A DNA stretch of 64,000 bases, taken from contig NZ_JAJJZG010000015.1 in the NCBI RefSeq assembly GCF_021028995.1, positions 1 through 64,000 of the forward strand, in the 5' to 3' direction. This document shows positions 15,325-24,581 of the stretch, piece by piece. Origin of the DNA: Halobacterium sp. KA-4 (GTDB lineage Archaea > Halobacteriota > Halobacteria > Halobacteriales > Halobacteriaceae). The notes beneath the pieces were generated by a model, which was not told the origin of the DNA, did not search any database, and saw only the letters and a list, made by a program, of their open reading frames with translations. Position 1 is the stretch's first letter. Every line of letters starts with the position of its first letter. A program made the position numbers and the translations under genes.

Positions 15325-16194
15325 GTGGTCAAAGATAACATACCGCGACGAGATGTGTTGAAGAGCATTGGTGCCTCAAGTGTTGCTCTCGGAGGTGCCA
15401 CTGGACTTGCCAGTGCAGATACCGCCGAAAATGGGGCAGACCCATCAGACATCACGGTGACCGAAATTTCAGGAAAAGACCGAAAATCCACGTTGAAACG
15501 CCTCAAGAAGGAGGATGATACCAAGATATTGTTTAAGTTATTGAAAAAAGAAGATCTTCGTTACAATCGCGAAGAGGCCCAAGCCTGGGAGGTTACGGAA
15601 GCTAATGGTGAGAAACGAACAATGGCTTACTTCCCGTTCTCATCCACCGGAAAACAAAAAAAGCGTGTGGATGACAGGGAATCTGGTATTATGTATACTG
15701 GTATAAACAGTCTTTCTAGCGACATCCCTGCTGATTCTGGAATCCGTAACGTAGAGGCTTTTCAGGTTGGCCCTGACACAGAAAGCAGTGACGTTTCTGT
15801 CCAAGGGCAGTCTGGAAGTGATGTTGAGATAAAGCGGACGATCGTTGAGGACGGCGGCCCCAAAACGATGACCAAAGTTAAGTCATCCTCTTCTGGTTCC
15901 GATCGCATCGGAACACAGAACCACGATGAAAATTGCTACTGCTATCAGGAATACGAAGATTGTGAGAATGTCAATTATACGTGTGTGGCTAAGAAAGTCT
16001 CTGCCGGGATCGGTTCACTAACGGCCTGTTATGGCTGTATTCAAACTTCTGGCATACTCAATATAGCCTGTTTCGGTTGTACGAACGCCGTCGGCGCGTC
16101 AGCTGTGTTTGACATCAATTGTGAAACAGGTACTGACTGCGTGACGAAAAATAATTGTATTCAGGACGAAGCCGTCGGAAACCAGATATGCTAA
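15325..16194 (+). CDS. Halocin C8-like peptide precursor
   Basis: A 289-residue preproprotein. The N-terminus is a Tat signal, RRDVLKSIGASSVALGGATGLASA (Arg8-Arg9, cleavage near 31). A charged middle part of about 170 residues comes next. From about residue 203 there is a Cys-rich tail with 12 cysteines (CYCYQEYEDC, CYGCIQTSG, CFGCTNAVGAS, ending QIC). Halocin C8 (HalC8) is made the same way: a Tat-exported precursor of about 283 residues whose last 76, with ten Cys, are the antimicrobial peptide, while the front part (HalI) gives immunity. Here the tail is about 87 residues and the Cys count differs, so it is a divergent relative. It starts with GTG at 15325, the first possible start after an in-frame stop. 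Confidence 0.8.
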   Translation: MVKDNIPRRDVLKSIGASSVALGGATGLASADTAENGADPSDITVTEISGKDRKSTLKRLKKEDDTKILFKLLKKEDLRYNREEAQAWEVTEANGEKRTMAYFPFSSTGKQKKRVDDRESGIMYTGINSLSSDIPADSGIRNVEAFQVGPDTESSDVSVQGQSGSDVEIKRTIVEDGGPKTMTKVKSSSSGSDRIGTQNHDENCYCYQEYEDCENVNYTCVAKKVSAGIGSLTACYGCIQTSGILNIACFGCTNAVGASAVFDINCETGTDCVTKNNCIQDEAVGNQIC

Positions 16195-16514
16195 CGTCTA
16201 TTAACTCAGCAACGTCGTTTTTGGTTGGTTCGAGTTCAGTTTTTATCTGAACACCGCTACTTGACCCACTCGCAGACTCTGAGGAATAGGTAATTAATAA
16301 TTTTGATACATGTCTCTAGAGTGAACATTTGACCACAAACTCCTTATGAATCTCCTATCAATAATGTATTTACGCTTATTTATCAGCAAGAACTGATCGT
16401 GCGTAATACTAGTGAACCGATGGATTTTCTAACCCCATTGGTATCGTTGTCGCTTATGTCGAATTCACACCTTTGTATCGAGCTGGGATCAACAATCTGC
16501 GTGATCTCTTGGGA
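16195..16514. other. Gap downstream of the halocin-like gene
   Basis: AT-rich DNA of 320 bp between two convergent genes. I see no gene, repeat or hairpin that I can support. Confidence 0.4.
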
Positions 16515-16793
16515 TTAAACAGGTCGATGGCCTTTAGAGGAATACTTGGTTCTGTGAATAATTACCACTCCAAGGAATGCACTAACGATCCCGGCTCCAA
16601 ATAAGAACTGCTCGGTGTTAGTCGAGAAATTAAAGACGTTCGTAATAATTAGAGGTAATACTGCCAGGTACGTTAATATTCCACCGAAGAAATAACCCCA
16701 ATTTGGTCCCTTATACAGCTTATAGGCTGAAATTAGGAGCATTGAAAGAATAGATATTGTCAAGAAAAGAGTTGGATTGCCAATGTTAACCAT
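16515..16793 (-). CDS. Small membrane protein near the halocin-like gene
   Basis: A 92-residue protein with three predicted membrane helices (about 8-26, 33-53 and 64-80) and a basic tail HRTKYSSKGHRPV. No family recognised. It is convergent with the halocin-like gene, so it is not in the same transcript. Small membrane proteins often accompany peptide antimicrobials as immunity or export factors; that is only a contextual suggestion. The gene is AT-rich like the halocin-like gene. Confidence 0.55.
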   Translation of the reverse strand: MVNIGNPTLFLTISILSMLLISAYKLYKGPNWGYFFGGILTYLAVLPLIITNVFNFSTNTEQFLFGAGIVSAFLGVVIIHRTKYSSKGHRPV

Positions 16794-17062
16794 AGTCGGT
16801 TGTTAGCCTCAAAACCAATAAAATTTGTGTATAATAAAAGCTATAATTTCAGTGAGAGAAAAAAAGCGATGTACTTCGTGACGCTGTGAAACATCTCGAA
16901 TTCAACCGCGCGGATCTCAAGGCGACCACTGCAAAAGAAGTCGACATTTGGAAAATCACCAAATTGCTTCTTACTTCTCAAACGCTATATCGGTGCATCG
17001 TCGTCGCGGAGCTTCTCGATGCACAGTTTCGGAGGATAGGCCAGTTTCAGGTCGAATTTTTC

Positions 17063-17951
17063 TGCTGTGTTGAATAGCGATCTTATCTACCGATATCGGT
17101 GGTTTAGAAGGGTGAAGCCGAGGAAATCGAGCTTGGTATGGAGATCGATCTCCTCGACTTCATCGAGCAGTGTCGTGACCTAGCTAAACAAGCGTTGGGA
17201 AAGCACGCGGGCGAACCCGCCAGCGGCGGGTTCGCCCGCTGGGTTCACGTCGTTCTCCACTGTTTTCGGGTCGAAGACGGCCACAGCTACCGCGAAACGC
17301 CGAACCGGCTGAAGTACATGGCTGAGATCTGCGACGCTCTCAACTTAGATCGAGGCGATCTTCCCGATCACACGACGCTCTACAAGTCGTTTGATCGGCT
17401 GAAAATGTGGGTGTGGCGGGCGCTGCTGCGCTCGACAGCACGTTCTTCGACCGGCGACGTGCGTCCTCGTACTTTCGTCAGCGGGCAGGACGGACGATAC
17501 AGACGCTGAAAGTGACGACATTAACTGATGTGGAATCGCTTGCTGTGCTTGACGTTCACATCGCAGCTCGGTGGAAGCATGACACGAAGACCGGACCGCA
17601 GGTCGTCCGCCGAAACGCGGACGACCTGCAGTCCGTCGCCGCCGACAACGGCTTCCAAGACTGGCACACCGAGTACGAGATCGCCGCATATGACGTTGAG
17701 TACCTCGTTCATTATCGCGGCTCGTCAGCGAACGCAGCCGCGAAAAATGCTCTGAACCGGGCAAAGGGCTACTCTCAGCGGTGGATGGCCGAAACATCGT
17801 ATTCGACAACGAAGCGCTCGCTCGGCGATGCCGTGCGAGCGCTGGGCTGGTATCGACAGTTCCGTGAGATTGTCTTGATGTTCGCCATCATCAATATAGA
17901 ACCGCTGTGTGAGCCGCTGTGACCGTAACTCAGCATCTATTCAACACAGCA
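17063..17951 (+). mobile_element. IS with 15-bp inverted repeats and 8-bp target duplication
   Basis: The terminal repeats are TGCTGTGTTGAATAG (17063-17077) and its complement (17937-17951). The same 8 bp, AATTTTTC, flank both sides (17055-17062 and 17952-17959), a clear target-site duplication. The element is 889 bp and carries a frameshifted transposase. The flanking DNA at 16862-17062 joins to 17960 onward in the uninterrupted sequence; I do not recognise a gene across that junction. Confidence 0.9.
17138..17922 (+). pseudogene. Frameshifted IS5-family transposase
   Basis: The N-terminal part reads MEIDLLDFIEQCRDLAKQAL to about 17430, and the C-terminal part (AALDSTFFDRRRASSYFRQR onward, with ETSYSTTKRSLGDAVRALGW) is in a different frame. 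The first Asp region (LDSTFFD) sits near the frame change around 17407-17450. A single indel would restore a protein of about 260 residues. The second Asp region reads SVAADNGFQDW, so D-R-G has become D-N-G; this may be another inactivating change. Confidence 0.8.
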
Positions 17952-18221
17952 AATTTTTCGGGCCTCAACATTATGTCCGATGCGGCTCTGTTGAAATCCC
18001 TGAGTTTACATGTTTAGCCTGTAATTCCACGAGATGAATGCCTTCCCGAAGTCGCAGATTCTTCGTTTTACTGAGAAGACGTGTTGCGAAGATTGGGAGT
18101 AATGCACAGGTCTGACGGCGATCACTCGCAGGACTGAGCGGTCTCGTGTACCCCTGCTTACGAGTGGATAACCTGAGTTTGTCAGAACAATAGGAAAATC
18201 TGTTTCCGGGCACTGTCTAGT

Positions 18222-18790
18222 TTAGCACCTCCTCGGCCGGCGTGTTTCCGTCGAGCGATTGGTGCGGTCTCTGATGGTTGTAGTAATGCACGAACTGTTC
18301 AAACCATTCGCGTGCGCTCGACCGACTGCCCACCCACGAGTTATGGAAACGGTCGATACGCATTTGAGCGTGTGAAACCACTTTTCGATCAGGTTCCGGT
18401 CGATATAGTCAACCCGACCGTTCAATCCTAATCGAGCCAGGGCAGTCCAATGCCCGAACCGATCGACGAGAAACACCGCCTCCGAGAAGTCATGTTTCTC
18501 GCGGCGACCGTGCAGGAACGCAGCCGCCGGATCGGTGCCATACCGCTCAAATAACGCGACATCGAGAATCAACTTCGTGTCAAGATCGATTGCAGTGTAC
18601 AACCAAGACCACTCGCCGTTAATCTTGATAGCGGTCTCGTCAACCGCGACCCTTGACGGCTTCGCCGTTGGCGGGTCGCCAACGCTATCAGATACCCGAT
18701 GTACCTACTGAAAGATCGCTTGATGCGAGCGTTCTACGCCGAACAGCCGAAGAATCTCTTTTGTCTCTCGAAGCGAACAACCGGTCGCGT
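18222..18790 (-). pseudogene. Broken IS6-family transposase (outer element)
   Basis: On the minus strand the order is GCSLRETKEILRLFGVERSHQAIFQ, an in-frame stop, then VHRVSDSVGDPPTAKPSRVAVDET and LYTAIDLDTKLILDVALFER. VFLVDRFGHWTALARLGLNG follows, and EKWFHTLK, after which a frameshift leads to the true end RPHQSLDGNTPAEEVLN. DDE residues are AVDET and FLVDRFG. The gene has at least one nonsense and one frameshift mutation, so it is dead. Confidence 0.75.
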
Positions 18791-18794
18791 GGAG

Positions 18795-18830
18795 GCGGAC
18801 GGCGACGCTCTAACGGGCGTCGCCGTCCGC
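18795..18830. repeat. Perfect 14-bp GC-rich hairpin
   Basis: GCGGACGGCGACGC (18795-18808) and GCGTCGCCGTCCGC (18817-18830) flank an 8-nt loop. It lies at the junction between the outer IS6-type transposase and the nested element, seven bases before the nested terminal repeat. Nothing comparable is seen elsewhere in the two elements, so it may be a relic of the rearrangement. Confidence 0.7.
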
Positions 18831-18837
18831 TCACCAT

Positions 18838-19525
18838 CGTGTTTAGTTTAGCGAGTTCCACCAGACGGCAAAGGCTTGCAACCACGATTCCGCTGTTGTT
18901 GGCTCGACGTGGCTGAAACTATTACTGAACGAGGAAGTTCGGCGTTTTATTTCTCTAAAAACACATTCGACAGCATTCCGATTCCTATGCCGAACGGTCT
19001 GGAATCGAAGCCCGACTCGCTGTAGTGCTGTTTTGAGATGCTGGGCGTGATCAACCAGAAACATGGCGTCTTCAACGTCGTGTTTCTCGCGTAACTCCTG
19101 CAGGAACCGTTCAGTTAACGCCGTTGTTGTCGTCGGAAACAGCCGAATATGCAGAATTCATTCGAGTTGGGATTGACGGTAGCGTACAGCCAGTACTGCT
19201 GGCCGTCGATGCGGATCGCCGTTTCGTCAACCGCAATCTGATCCGGACTGGTATCGCGGACCGGCTGTAGATCAGCTTTCTGCACCCAATCATGAACGGC
19301 TTTCCGAGAGCGCTGGACACCGAACTTCTCAAGTTCTTTGACGGTATTCGAAAGTGAGAGTCAAGCCAAATGAAGTCGAATACCAAGCCGTATCAGCTCG
19401 CTCGGTGTCCGCTCTCGCTCCACAAACTCTAACTCAATCCAGTCGCTACAGTCACTGAGGCGAGTGATTTCAGCCATGGACAGCAGAAATTACTCTCGCC
19501 TCACTTTTCAGCCATAACTAAACAC
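18838..19525 (-). mobile_element. Nested IS6-type element
   Basis: Ends TCGTGTTTAGTT (about 18838) and AACTAAACACGA (to about 19525) form a terminal repeat. The element is about 690 bp, the normal size for haloarchaeal IS6-type elements. It lies inside the outer IS6 element. No exact target duplication was found at its borders. Confidence 0.7.
18843..19478 (-). pseudogene. Broken IS6-family transposase (nested element)
   Basis: From the ATG at 19478 it reads MAEITRLSDCSDWIELEFVE, LIRLGIRLHLAGLSLSNTV and KADLQPVRDTSPDQIAVDET, all typical of haloarchaeal IS6 transposases. A frame change near 19110-19150 (after the stretch YATVNPNSNEF) breaks it. It resumes in MFLVDHAQHLKTALQRVGLR and NAVECVFREIKRRTSSFSNS to the end at 18843. 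DDE residues are AVDET, FLVDHA and VFREIKRR. It is inactive as it stands. Confidence 0.75.
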
Positions 19526-19576
19526 GACCTCCTCAAACTGGCTTAACTAGACAGTGCCTTGAAGACCTATATATTA

Positions 19577-20555
19577 GGCCTTGTTTAGACGCCCGAAACC
19601 AGGTACCTCAGCGACTCACGGGCTAGTATCTGTTTCCTAGTAGCTACCGCTAAATGTCTAACTTACTAGGAAGTGAAGCGGGTAGGCTTGGTTGTGTTGA
19701 CGAAGCTAGCCCGCTTCACGAAACAAGTTGTAACGCTCGCCCAAAAAGCCGTCGTTGGCAACGCGAAACCCGCCTTACAGCGCGGTGACGGCGGCTACGC
19801 CGACTGGGTGATCGTGTCGATTCACGGTCTCAAAACGTATCTCGACCTGCCGTATCGACGACTTCTCGACGTGCTGTACGAAATGCCGCGAATCGGACGA
19901 ATTCTCGGTCTAGAACCATTCGAACTGCCCGACTTCACCACTGTCTGTACGCGTATGCAGGATCTCAAAATGCCGCTCTGGCGCAATTTACTCCGGCTGT
20001 CGGCGGAGCTGCACGACACCGGCGAAATTCAGGCGATCGACGCAACCGGCATGGATCGCGTCGCTGCCAGCCAACATTACGCGAAACGGACGAATTACAC
20101 GTTCAAGGCGGTGAAAACGACCGCGTTGATCGACTGTGAAACCGGTGCGATTCTAGATATACATTGCTCGATGAAACAACCGCACGATACACAGATCGGC
20201 TGGCAACTACTCAAACGAAATCTCGACAAAGTGACTATATTGACCGCAGATAAAGGATACGACTGGTGGCTCTTTCGTCAAAAACTCCGCGCTGAAGGCG
20301 TTACACCAGTGATCAAACACCGCGAATTCGGCTGGACTGGCGTCGCCAACAATGTATTGCTCGATGATACGACGTATCATCAACGCTCGAACGTCGAATC
20401 GACGTTTTTCGCACTCCGGCGCAAATACGGCGAGATCGTCCGGGCGAGAACCTGGTTCGTCCAATTCCGCGAACTCGTTCTCAAATGTGCCGTCAGAAAC
20501 GTCGAACTAGCGCTCGACGCCTCTACCGGGTGAAATCAAGCGTCTAAACAAGGCC
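19577..20555 (+). mobile_element. IS5-type element with 8-bp target duplication
   Basis: Perfect 16-bp inverted repeats, GGCCTTGTTTAGACGC (19577-19592) and its complement (20540-20555), bound a 979-bp element. ATATATTA is duplicated on both sides (19569-19576 and 20556-20563). The transposase is intact, so this is a recent, probably active insertion, only 20 bp from the IS6-type element. Confidence 0.92.
19673..20533 (+). CDS. IS5-family transposase
   Basis: A 286-residue DDE transposase. Key regions are QAIDATGMDRVAASQHYAKR (Asp), LTADKGYDWWLF (Asp) and HQRSNVESTFFALRRKYGEIV (Glu, with following Arg and Lys). The frame is complete and the enclosing element has clean ends. It is related to, but distinct from, the transposase at 14274. 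It starts with GTG at 19673 (GTGAAGCGGGTA). Confidence 0.88.
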   Translation: MKRVGLVVLTKLARFTKQVVTLAQKAVVGNAKPALQRGDGGYADWVIVSIHGLKTYLDLPYRRLLDVLYEMPRIGRILGLEPFELPDFTTVCTRMQDLKMPLWRNLLRLSAELHDTGEIQAIDATGMDRVAASQHYAKRTNYTFKAVKTTALIDCETGAILDIHCSMKQPHDTQIGWQLLKRNLDKVTILTADKGYDWWLFRQKLRAEGVTPVIKHREFGWTGVANNVLLDDTTYHQRSNVESTFFALRRKYGEIVRARTWFVQFRELVLKCAVRNVELALDASTG

Positions 20556-20649
20556 ATATATTATTACCCTGCCAGTTAACGTTCCGCTCTGAAGACACAA
20601 TAGATGTTATCTACATAATAATCGGGTTGCGAGAGAGAGAGTGAAGACG

Positions 20650-21795
20650 TCAGGTGTCAAGCGAGATGGAGAAGAACTCTGTACCGAGGTTTGGTGGTTG
20701 ATAGGCTTCTTTAGCTGGCATAAAGTTCGTCTGAGTAACCCCGGCTTTGAGGCCGTTAAATGCAACCTTCATTCGGACACCGATGTCAACGTAGCCGGTC
20801 TGGATATCGGTGGTTAATTCGTAATCTAGGTACGGTTGATCACCAACGGTTCCTTCGTCCGGCCCGAATGATGCGTCTACGTTACCACCTGCCACGTATG
20901 GAAGTTGTGCGACGCCAACATTTGCGTCCATCAACAGCGTGGAATCTTCGCTTTCTTCTGATGTATCTCGTACAAATCCTTCTGCAATAACATACCCACC
21001 CATTCCGACACTGGAGATAACACCTAGAATGTCTCCACTGAAGGTAACGGTGACGTCAGAGACATCCGACAAGACAAACGCCTCTTTGAACACCTCAGCA
21101 GTGGCACTCGAATTCACCGTAAGATACGCGCTTCGCTGCGCAACGCCGCACCGGTTGTCTCCCTCTTTGTAGTTAGCGCCAACACTGTTTATGATTGGAA
21201 TCCCGTTATCAAGTTGCTCCGTACCGTCATCCGCATCGGATATCGTTCCTGGAATACTGATTGCGGCTGGTTCGATAGAATCAGTGGAAGATCCAGCATC
21301 TCTGCTAATTTCCATAGATAGCGCTTCTTCGCGTGCCGATTCAGCCTTTTCCCTTAGGGTACTGAATTCAAATTCCTCCCGATATTCTGAGTTACTAACA
21401 CGGCTTACCAGTACTGCTGAGCCAGAGGGGGATGAATCTGCAGCTTCAACATCTTCTGTCTGCGCCTTACTCAGCTCGAGTTCTGTTTCGGCACGAGTTG
21501 TATGACCATCTTCGAAATTAAGTGGCTGAACTAGCTTTACCGATCCGATGTCGGGTATTTCGGTATCAGATAATCGATTACCAGCGGTGTCGGCGATTTT
21601 CTTTCCACTGGAGGACACAATTATGCCGCGGCCGACTCGGAACTCTCCATGTTCATCTACAAGCTTCTGAACAGCCTTTGCCGGTCCATTCGGGGAAGAA
21701 TCAGCCGTTACTGCGGTTGTACCAAAGGCGGCAATGGCACTACTGGTAGCAATACCTTTGAGGTAGTTCCGTCTTGTCTTGTTTGGTTCTCGCAT
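20650..21795 (-). CDS. Tat-secreted protein of unknown function
   Basis: The ATG at 21795 gives a 381-residue protein starting MREPNKTRRNYLKGIATSSA, a Tat signal with Arg8-Arg9 and a cut near residue 32. The mature part is acidic, rich in Ser and beta-prone, with only one Cys. No domain recognised. The C-terminal half (VTFSGDILGVISSVGMGGYVIAEGF, DYELTTDIQTGYVDIGVRMKVAFNGL) looks like a beta-sandwich. It shares AT-rich composition and Tat export with the halocin-like gene 4.5 kb away, and its promoter likewise has an AT-rich imperfect palindrome (AATATAAT...TATATTATT). A role as a secreted effector or surface protein is possible but unproven. Confidence 0.65.
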   Translation of the reverse strand: MREPNKTRRNYLKGIATSSAIAAFGTTAVTADSSPNGPAKAVQKLVDEHGEFRVGRGIIVSSSGKKIADTAGNRLSDTEIPDIGSVKLVQPLNFEDGHTTRAETELELSKAQTEDVEAADSSPSGSAVLVSRVSNSEYREEFEFSTLREKAESAREEALSMEISRDAGSSTDSIEPAAISIPGTISDADDGTEQLDNGIPIINSVGANYKEGDNRCGVAQRSAYLTVNSSATAEVFKEAFVLSDVSDVTVTFSGDILGVISSVGMGGYVIAEGFVRDTSEESEDSTLLMDANVGVAQLPYVAGGNVDASFGPDEGTVGDQPYLDYELTTDIQTGYVDIGVRMKVAFNGLKAGVTQTNFMPAKEAYQPPNLGTEFFSISLDT

Positions 21796-22006
21796 TGCAG
21801 ATGATAATATAATGGGGTTGTATATTATTTTAACTCCTGTTAATATCACCACGCACCGTGAAAATGCCCAGTCCCTGAAAATGAATATTCTCGTCGACTA
21901 GGGACGAAATAGTATGAGTTGCTTGATACTCCCCACAAAACCCTATCTTAAGGCAAGGATCAGGTTGTAAGTGGCCATCAATGAGTGGGTCTTGCCAATT
22001 AATTAG

Positions 22007-22381
22007 TTATCTCCGTTGGAGAAACCAATACACTAGTGGAAGACAGCAAGCAAAGATAACCGGCCAATAAAGCATCTGTGTGACAGGGTCCGAAGGGAAT
22101 ACGAGAGCAGTCCCGATAAGAGTCCCCAGCCCAACAACACCAACGATGGCTGCACGCCACTCCCACTGGGAAGGGGGAGATTCACGGTCATGATGTCGAC
22201 GCCAGAAACCCACGTAATAGAAGAGCAATACCACTGAGAGAGGACCAAAAACTGCCCAAAGTATAGGATGTTGGCTTCCACGAGAACGGGCATCTAGGGC
22301 AGCCCAACCACCAATTGCAAGCCCGACACTCAGGAGAAGTGTTGTGTTAAGTATGGTGAGGAGGGCTGCAGTTGAAGTCAT
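22007..22381 (-). CDS. Small membrane protein with four helices
   Basis: A 124-residue protein with four hydrophobic segments (about 7-27, 40-60, 74-94 and 100-118) and a short polar loop, WRRHHDRESPPSQWEWR. I do not recognise the family. It is divergent from the regulator gene at 22637 across a 255-bp AT-rich gap. Position effects (near a Tat-secreted protein) do not define a role. Confidence 0.65.
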   Translation of the reverse strand: MTSTAALLTILNTTLLLSVGLAIGGWAALDARSRGSQHPILWAVFGPLSVVLLFYYVGFWRRHHDRESPPSQWEWRAAIVGVVGLGTLIGTALVFPSDPVTQMLYWPVIFACCLPLVYWFLQRR

Positions 22382-22648
22382 AGTTTATTTGGCGATCGGT
22401 ATGCGGTTTTATTCTGGTTCAGAGTACTATCGGAGACTCCGCCCAGCGACTGCAACTGTTTTATTGCCGAACCTAATATATATTCTATCTTCATATCCAT
22501 ACCTATAATGAAGAAATCCATTCTTATCAATTTTCCTGTCTCCAGGTGATACTTTGTAAAGAGTCAGGAAGAAGGTGGAAATCTTCACTTGCTCATAACG
22601 AGAAAACGCCCACCCATCTTTATTACGATATGACAGTTGGTGTTTGAT

Positions 22649-23437
22649 ATGGTTGAAACGGAGGATGGCACCGAACTCCGGTCGATACTCCACAAACGAC
22701 ACAACGTGCTCGCCGCTCTCAAAACAGAACCTCAAACGAAACCAGACCTCGTCGAAACTATCGACTCATCCCGCTCAACAATTGATCGCGCGATTAGCTC
22801 CCTCGAGGACACAAGCTGCATCGAGCGTCAAGGTGAAACTTACCACCTAACCCAACTCGGTCGTGTATCTTTCGCTGAACACAACCGATACGTGAAGATT
22901 ATGGACGGAATCGCTCGCGCCAGTGGTATTCTTAACTCTATATCCAGAGAGATCTGCATCGATCCCGACTTCTTCAGTGGAGTATCCGTTCAGACAGCCG
23001 ATCCGCACGCTCCAGAGTCTGCCCTCAAAAATAGTATCAAGGCGCTCAAAACGAGCGATCGATTAGTTTGCCTCATTCCTGTTGTCCTATCTGTATATAT
23101 TGAAGTCCTTACAAACCATATTTGTAAACATGAAATTGAAGCCGAACTTCTCTTCCACAATAACGCATTAGAATCCCTACTTGAATATTATCACGACCGC
23201 TTTGACAAAATCGACACTAATGAACATGTGGAACTCTACGTGACCGAACAAGATCTTCCCTATGCACTTTGGATTACGGAACACGACGGTCGCTCGCGAG
23301 TTGATATTACTGTCTATGAGGATGGTGGCGTACGGGGCGTCCTAATGAACGACTCTTCGCCCGCTCTGCAATGGGCTCTCAAAGAGTTCGCCAAGTATCT
23401 CGAAGCTTCAGAGCGAGCCACTATCTATTTGACATAA
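22649..23437 (+). CDS. FilR1-like wHTH transcription regulator
   Basis: The N-terminal ArsR/FaeA-like winged helix is ILHKRHNVLAALKTEPQTKPDLVETIDSSRSTIDRAISSLEDTSCI, followed by a TYHLTQLGR wing. A sensor domain from about residue 95 contains DRLVCLIPVVLSVYIEVLTNH and GVRGVLMNDSSPALQWALKEFAKYLEAS. The latter is typical of the HTH proteins with a methanogenesis-regulator FilR1 middle domain (DUF1724) that are abundant in haloarchaea. Length 262 fits. A GTG at 22637 would add four residues; I chose the ATG. Target unknown. The genome region is AT-rich. Confidence 0.78.
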   Translation: MVETEDGTELRSILHKRHNVLAALKTEPQTKPDLVETIDSSRSTIDRAISSLEDTSCIERQGETYHLTQLGRVSFAEHNRYVKIMDGIARASGILNSISREICIDPDFFSGVSVQTADPHAPESALKNSIKALKTSDRLVCLIPVVLSVYIEVLTNHICKHEIEAELLFHNNALESLLEYYHDRFDKIDTNEHVELYVTEQDLPYALWITEHDGRSRVDITVYEDGGVRGVLMNDSSPALQWALKEFAKYLEASERATIYLT

Positions 23438-23717
23438 TGACATCGTAAATCGGCCGTATATGATCTGGAGGAGGGGCAGCAGTGTGCATCGCCCATGCGA
23501 AGATGGGGTGTGCGCCAATCCTCGCAAGCCCGTCGGATAGATTGGTGCGTTGGCGGGCACACGCGATTGTGATGTAGCCATACAAACTTGATAGGTGCGA
23601 GTTAGGAATGCCTGTGACATAATATCAGCGGTCACTGTGAGCGTACTTTGTCAGCGCTGGCCCCGAAGGATTACTTCAGTGAATCGAGAGAGGAATTGTG
23701 AATCTAATGCCCGAATT
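23438..23717. other. Gap after the FilR1-like regulator
   Basis: No frame in 280 bp has credible composition. A direct or inverted repeat is not evident. Confidence 0.35.
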
Positions 23718-24116
23718 TTAGGTAGTAACTGCATCCCGCTCTTCCGCTTGTGTTGAACGCTGTACACAGAGTGTATACGTCGTGACGAGGACAACAACAA
23801 GTCCGACAGTTCCGAGAGTGCGGGGTATTGGGAGCTCAACTAACGGCGGTATATCACGTTTCAAGATAAAGGTTTCAACAATGAGTTCACCGACAATGAG
23901 AGCAAGTATAGTAGCCCATAGCCACATTATCGCGTACCCAAGCTCATCTAAATGGTCCTTTATCACAGCATGACCGAGCAAACCCAGAGCAGCCAAAGTT
24001 GGGACGATAAGAAAGACACGAACAGGACTTACTACGAGAAGACCAGCACCGAGAGTGAGCGCCCAAAAGTACACGAGAGTCAAGAGTATGAGCTTGATTG
24101 ACCGGGGGCTACTCAT
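23718..24116 (-). CDS. Small membrane protein with four helices
   Basis: A 132-residue protein with hydrophobic stretches at about 8-28, 33-48, 60-82 and 97-116, separated by short polar turns (KDHLDEL; KRDIPPLVELPIPRT), and an acidic C-terminal tail. No family recognised. It is flanked by AT-rich gaps and has no neighbour in the same transcript. It could be an accessory membrane protein of the halocin-like neighbourhood, but no evidence links them. Confidence 0.6.
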   Translation of the reverse strand: MSSPRSIKLILLTLVYFWALTLGAGLLVVSPVRVFLIVPTLAALGLLGHAVIKDHLDELGYAIMWLWATILALIVGELIVETFILKRDIPPLVELPIPRTLGTVGLVVVLVTTYTLCVQRSTQAEERDAVTT

Positions 24117-24414
24117 ATTCAGTCAGTAGTTCAGAAGACAGTAAAAGTATTCTGCAAGGAATAAAGCTGTTGTCAATCCAATTAACTCGCACCTCGACCT
24201 CGCGGTATTTGTACTTGGAAACTGAGTGGATAGAAATTACATTTTTGTCACTACATCAAATTCCTATATCCGCATTTTAGCTCGTTTACCTCGAATATTC
24301 TCGGTACCAGTTTGCTTAGAATCTACTAGTAGTTACCACATATGGGATGACATAAAGCCATTTTCTGTCCATGCTATTTAATCGCGTGAGGAATTAGCGG
24401 CTTGCTCTGTACTG

Positions 24415-24537
24415 AACGAAACGTGCTCCACCTGCACTTAGCGAAGTTACGCATCACATCGAAGCAGGTTCATACCAGCGAATTCGGAGTGAAACAGCCA
24501 CTCAGTGGGTGAACGAACTTACCGGGCTGGATGATTG
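24415..24537 (+). pseudogene. C-terminal coding remnant
   Basis: A frame open from 24415 ends RIRSETATQWVNELTGLDD-stop, with composition like a real halophilic protein. It has no start codon and stops follow upstream, so it is probably the tail of a lost gene. The rest of the 24117-24581 interval shows nothing I can support. Confidence 0.35.
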
Positions 24538-24581
24538 AAGAGACACAAATTAAATTTTATAGGATGGGTTGTATTTAGAAG

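Larger units (their letters stand above)
18210..19557 (-). mobile_element. Interrupted IS6-type element
   Basis: Ends GGCACTGTCTAGTT (from 18210) and AACTAGACAGTGCC (to 19557) form a terminal inverted repeat. The same end occurs in the remnant at 7658. Inside, the left part carries most of an IS6-like transposase on the minus strand, and a second IS6-type element (18838-19525) is inserted near its promoter end. The N-terminal coding part of the outer element is not seen, so nesting was accompanied by a deletion. Confidence 0.75.
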
